A DNA stretch of 5,711 nt from Methanosarcinales archaeon (GTDB lineage Archaea > Halobacteriota > Methanosarcinia > Methanotrichales > Methanotrichaceae), in assembly GCA_013415595.1 (NCBI GenBank), contig JAAEEW010000148.1, positions 1 to 5,711 of the forward strand. The letters run 5' to 3'. Under the pieces are notes generated by a model. That model was given only the letters and a program-made list of their open reading frames with translations. It was not told the DNA's origin and searched no databases. Positions 4,923 to 5,711 of the stretch are shown one piece after another. Position numbers and translations under genes: made by a program. Every line of letters starts with the position of its first letter. Position 1 is the stretch's first letter.

Positions 4923-5690
4923 GTGAGGACCAAGCTGCTGTTATGCCTTGAGGACAATGAGGTATCAGCTGGACAGCTGGAAAATGTGCTCAAGATTCGC
5001 TCATCCACCATTCTTCATTCAATAAAGGATATGATTGATTCGGGCATCGTTTACAAGAAATCAACGGGATATGCGCTAACCAATATCGGGCAGATTCAGG
5101 CACTCCTTCTTGACAGGCTCATAAACGCCCTGAAGGTATTGGATGAGCATAAAGACTTCTGGCTGACTCACGACATGAGCGGAATACCGGACGACTTGCT
5201 GGTAAAAATAGGAATGCTAGGCGACGCTCAAATATTAAAGGGCGATGCAATAGACCTTCTTAAAACCCAGGAATTCTTTGTGAAAGAGCTCGTCTCATCC
5301 AAGCAAATCCGCGGGGTCTCTCCTATAATTGTACCTGAGTACCCCTTCGCCATAGCTGCTGCTATTAAGAATGGGGCCAAAGCGGACCTGATACTTACAG
5401 ACAAGATCATAGACATCGTGGTCAAAGAGCACTCCGAGATCCTGAAAGAGCTTCTGAATCAGGAAAACTTCAACCTATACTGCATAAAGGAAGATGTAAG
5501 ATTGGCCTTCACGGTCACCGATCGCCTCTTATCACTGGGGCTATATAGAAAAGATGGCGGTTACGATATCACCTGTGATCTGAATTGTATTGGCGAACAA
5601 CCCCGACTATGGGGAGTAAAGCTGTTTGAGTATTATGTGCTTAAATCAAGGCCATTCACCCGGGATGATTTTGACGAACATGCTCAATAA
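4923..5690 (+). CDS. Winged-helix transcription regulator with FilR1/DUF1724 domain
   Basis: Starting at GTG the protein has 255 residues. Residues 1-55 form a winged helix-turn-helix: helix MRTKLLLCLED, then VSAGQLENVLKI, a recognition helix around RSSTILHSIKDMIDSG (26-41), and a wing VYKKSTGYALTNIG. A linker helix (57-75) leads to an alpha/beta domain from FWLTHDMSGIP (about 78) to the C-terminus, containing GVSPIIVPEYPFA, KADLILTD and LYCIKEDVRLAFTVTDRLLSLGLY. This matches the FilR1 middle (DUF1724) family of stand-alone regulators common in methanogens. The family is named after FilR of the FilI/FilR system of Methanothrix harundinacea, which affects methanogenesis. The ligand and target genes are unknown. 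The protein has no receiver domain, so it is not a classical response regulator. The GTG has only a weak AGGT (4914-4917) before it and cuts into the first helix; the real start is probably near 4857. Base composition is more A+T-rich than in the operon to the left. Confidence 0.85.
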   Translation: MRTKLLLCLEDNEVSAGQLENVLKIRSSTILHSIKDMIDSGIVYKKSTGYALTNIGQIQALLLDRLINALKVLDEHKDFWLTHDMSGIPDDLLVKIGMLGDAQILKGDAIDLLKTQEFFVKELVSSKQIRGVSPIIVPEYPFAIAAAIKNGAKADLILTDKIIDIVVKEHSEILKELLNQENFNLYCIKEDVRLAFTVTDRLLSLGLYRKDGGYDITCDLNCIGEQPRLWGVKLFEYYVLKSRPFTRDDFDEHAQ

Positions 5691-5711
5691 GTTGTTGTGA
5701 ATAGCCTTATT
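5686..5711 (+). terminator. Possible hairpin overlapping the regulator stop codon
   Basis: AATAAG (5686-5691, containing the TAA stop) is the reverse complement of CTTATT (5706-5711), giving a 6-bp stem with a 14-base loop. The stem is AT-rich and reaches the window edge, so its full length and any T-run after it cannot be seen. Confidence 0.2.

Noticed and set aside
4870..4926. TTG 4870 or ATG 4879 as the regulator start through a frameshift
   Set aside because: That frame gives an unremarkable 15-18 residue peptide and stops at 4924-4926, while the regulator frame upstream already reads as a plausible helix, so no frameshift is needed.

Overview
The window looks like chromosomal DNA from a methanogenic archaeon. 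The evidence is an archaeal-type tRNA G10 dimethyltransferase, an archaeal-length S-adenosylhomocysteine hydrolase, a FilR1/DUF1724-type transcription regulator (a family concentrated in methanogens and related Euryarchaeota), TATA-like boxes of archaeal type, and a Shine-Dalgarno match to the archaeal 16S 3' end. The high G+C of most of the window together with a FilR-type regulator would suit a Methanothrix (Methanosaeta)-like organism. That placement is inference only.

Layout. Positions 1-218 hold no convincing gene; a TATA-like box and a ribosome-binding-like stretch near the left edge may serve a leftward gene that starts just outside. Positions 956-219 (minus strand) encode an RNase Z-like metallo-beta-lactamase protein without the tRNA-binding arm. 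It is probably leaderless, with a TATA-like box about 27 bases before its ATG. A divergent intergenic region of about 230 bases follows, with a 10-bp palindrome, a 12-bp GC palindrome and an 11-bp imperfect inverted repeat. Next comes a compact plus-strand operon of three genes with gaps of 2 and 10 bases: S-adenosylhomocysteine hydrolase (1190-2446), an APH-fold small-molecule kinase of unknown substrate (2449-3534), and the THUMP-domain tRNA (guanine10-N2)-dimethyltransferase (3545-4558).

From about 4380 the DNA becomes clearly richer in A+T. The change starts inside the last 60 or so codons of the methyltransferase gene and continues through a 300-base intergenic region into a stand-alone winged-helix/FilR1 regulator ending at 5690. 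That intergenic region has a structured inverted repeat, a good TATA box and a GGAGG ribosome-binding site. No ATG, GTG or TTG follows the GGAGG at normal distance; an in-frame ATC does.

How the genes may work together: the methyltransferase uses S-adenosylmethionine and releases S-adenosylhomocysteine, which the hydrolase splits into adenosine and homocysteine (or the inosine equivalent, as known for one methanogen homologue). The tightly coupled kinase between them is therefore a candidate for acting on a product of this methyl cycle. Its substrate is not visible in the sequence. The most interesting points are this operon with its divergent kinase and the anomalous start of the regulator gene.
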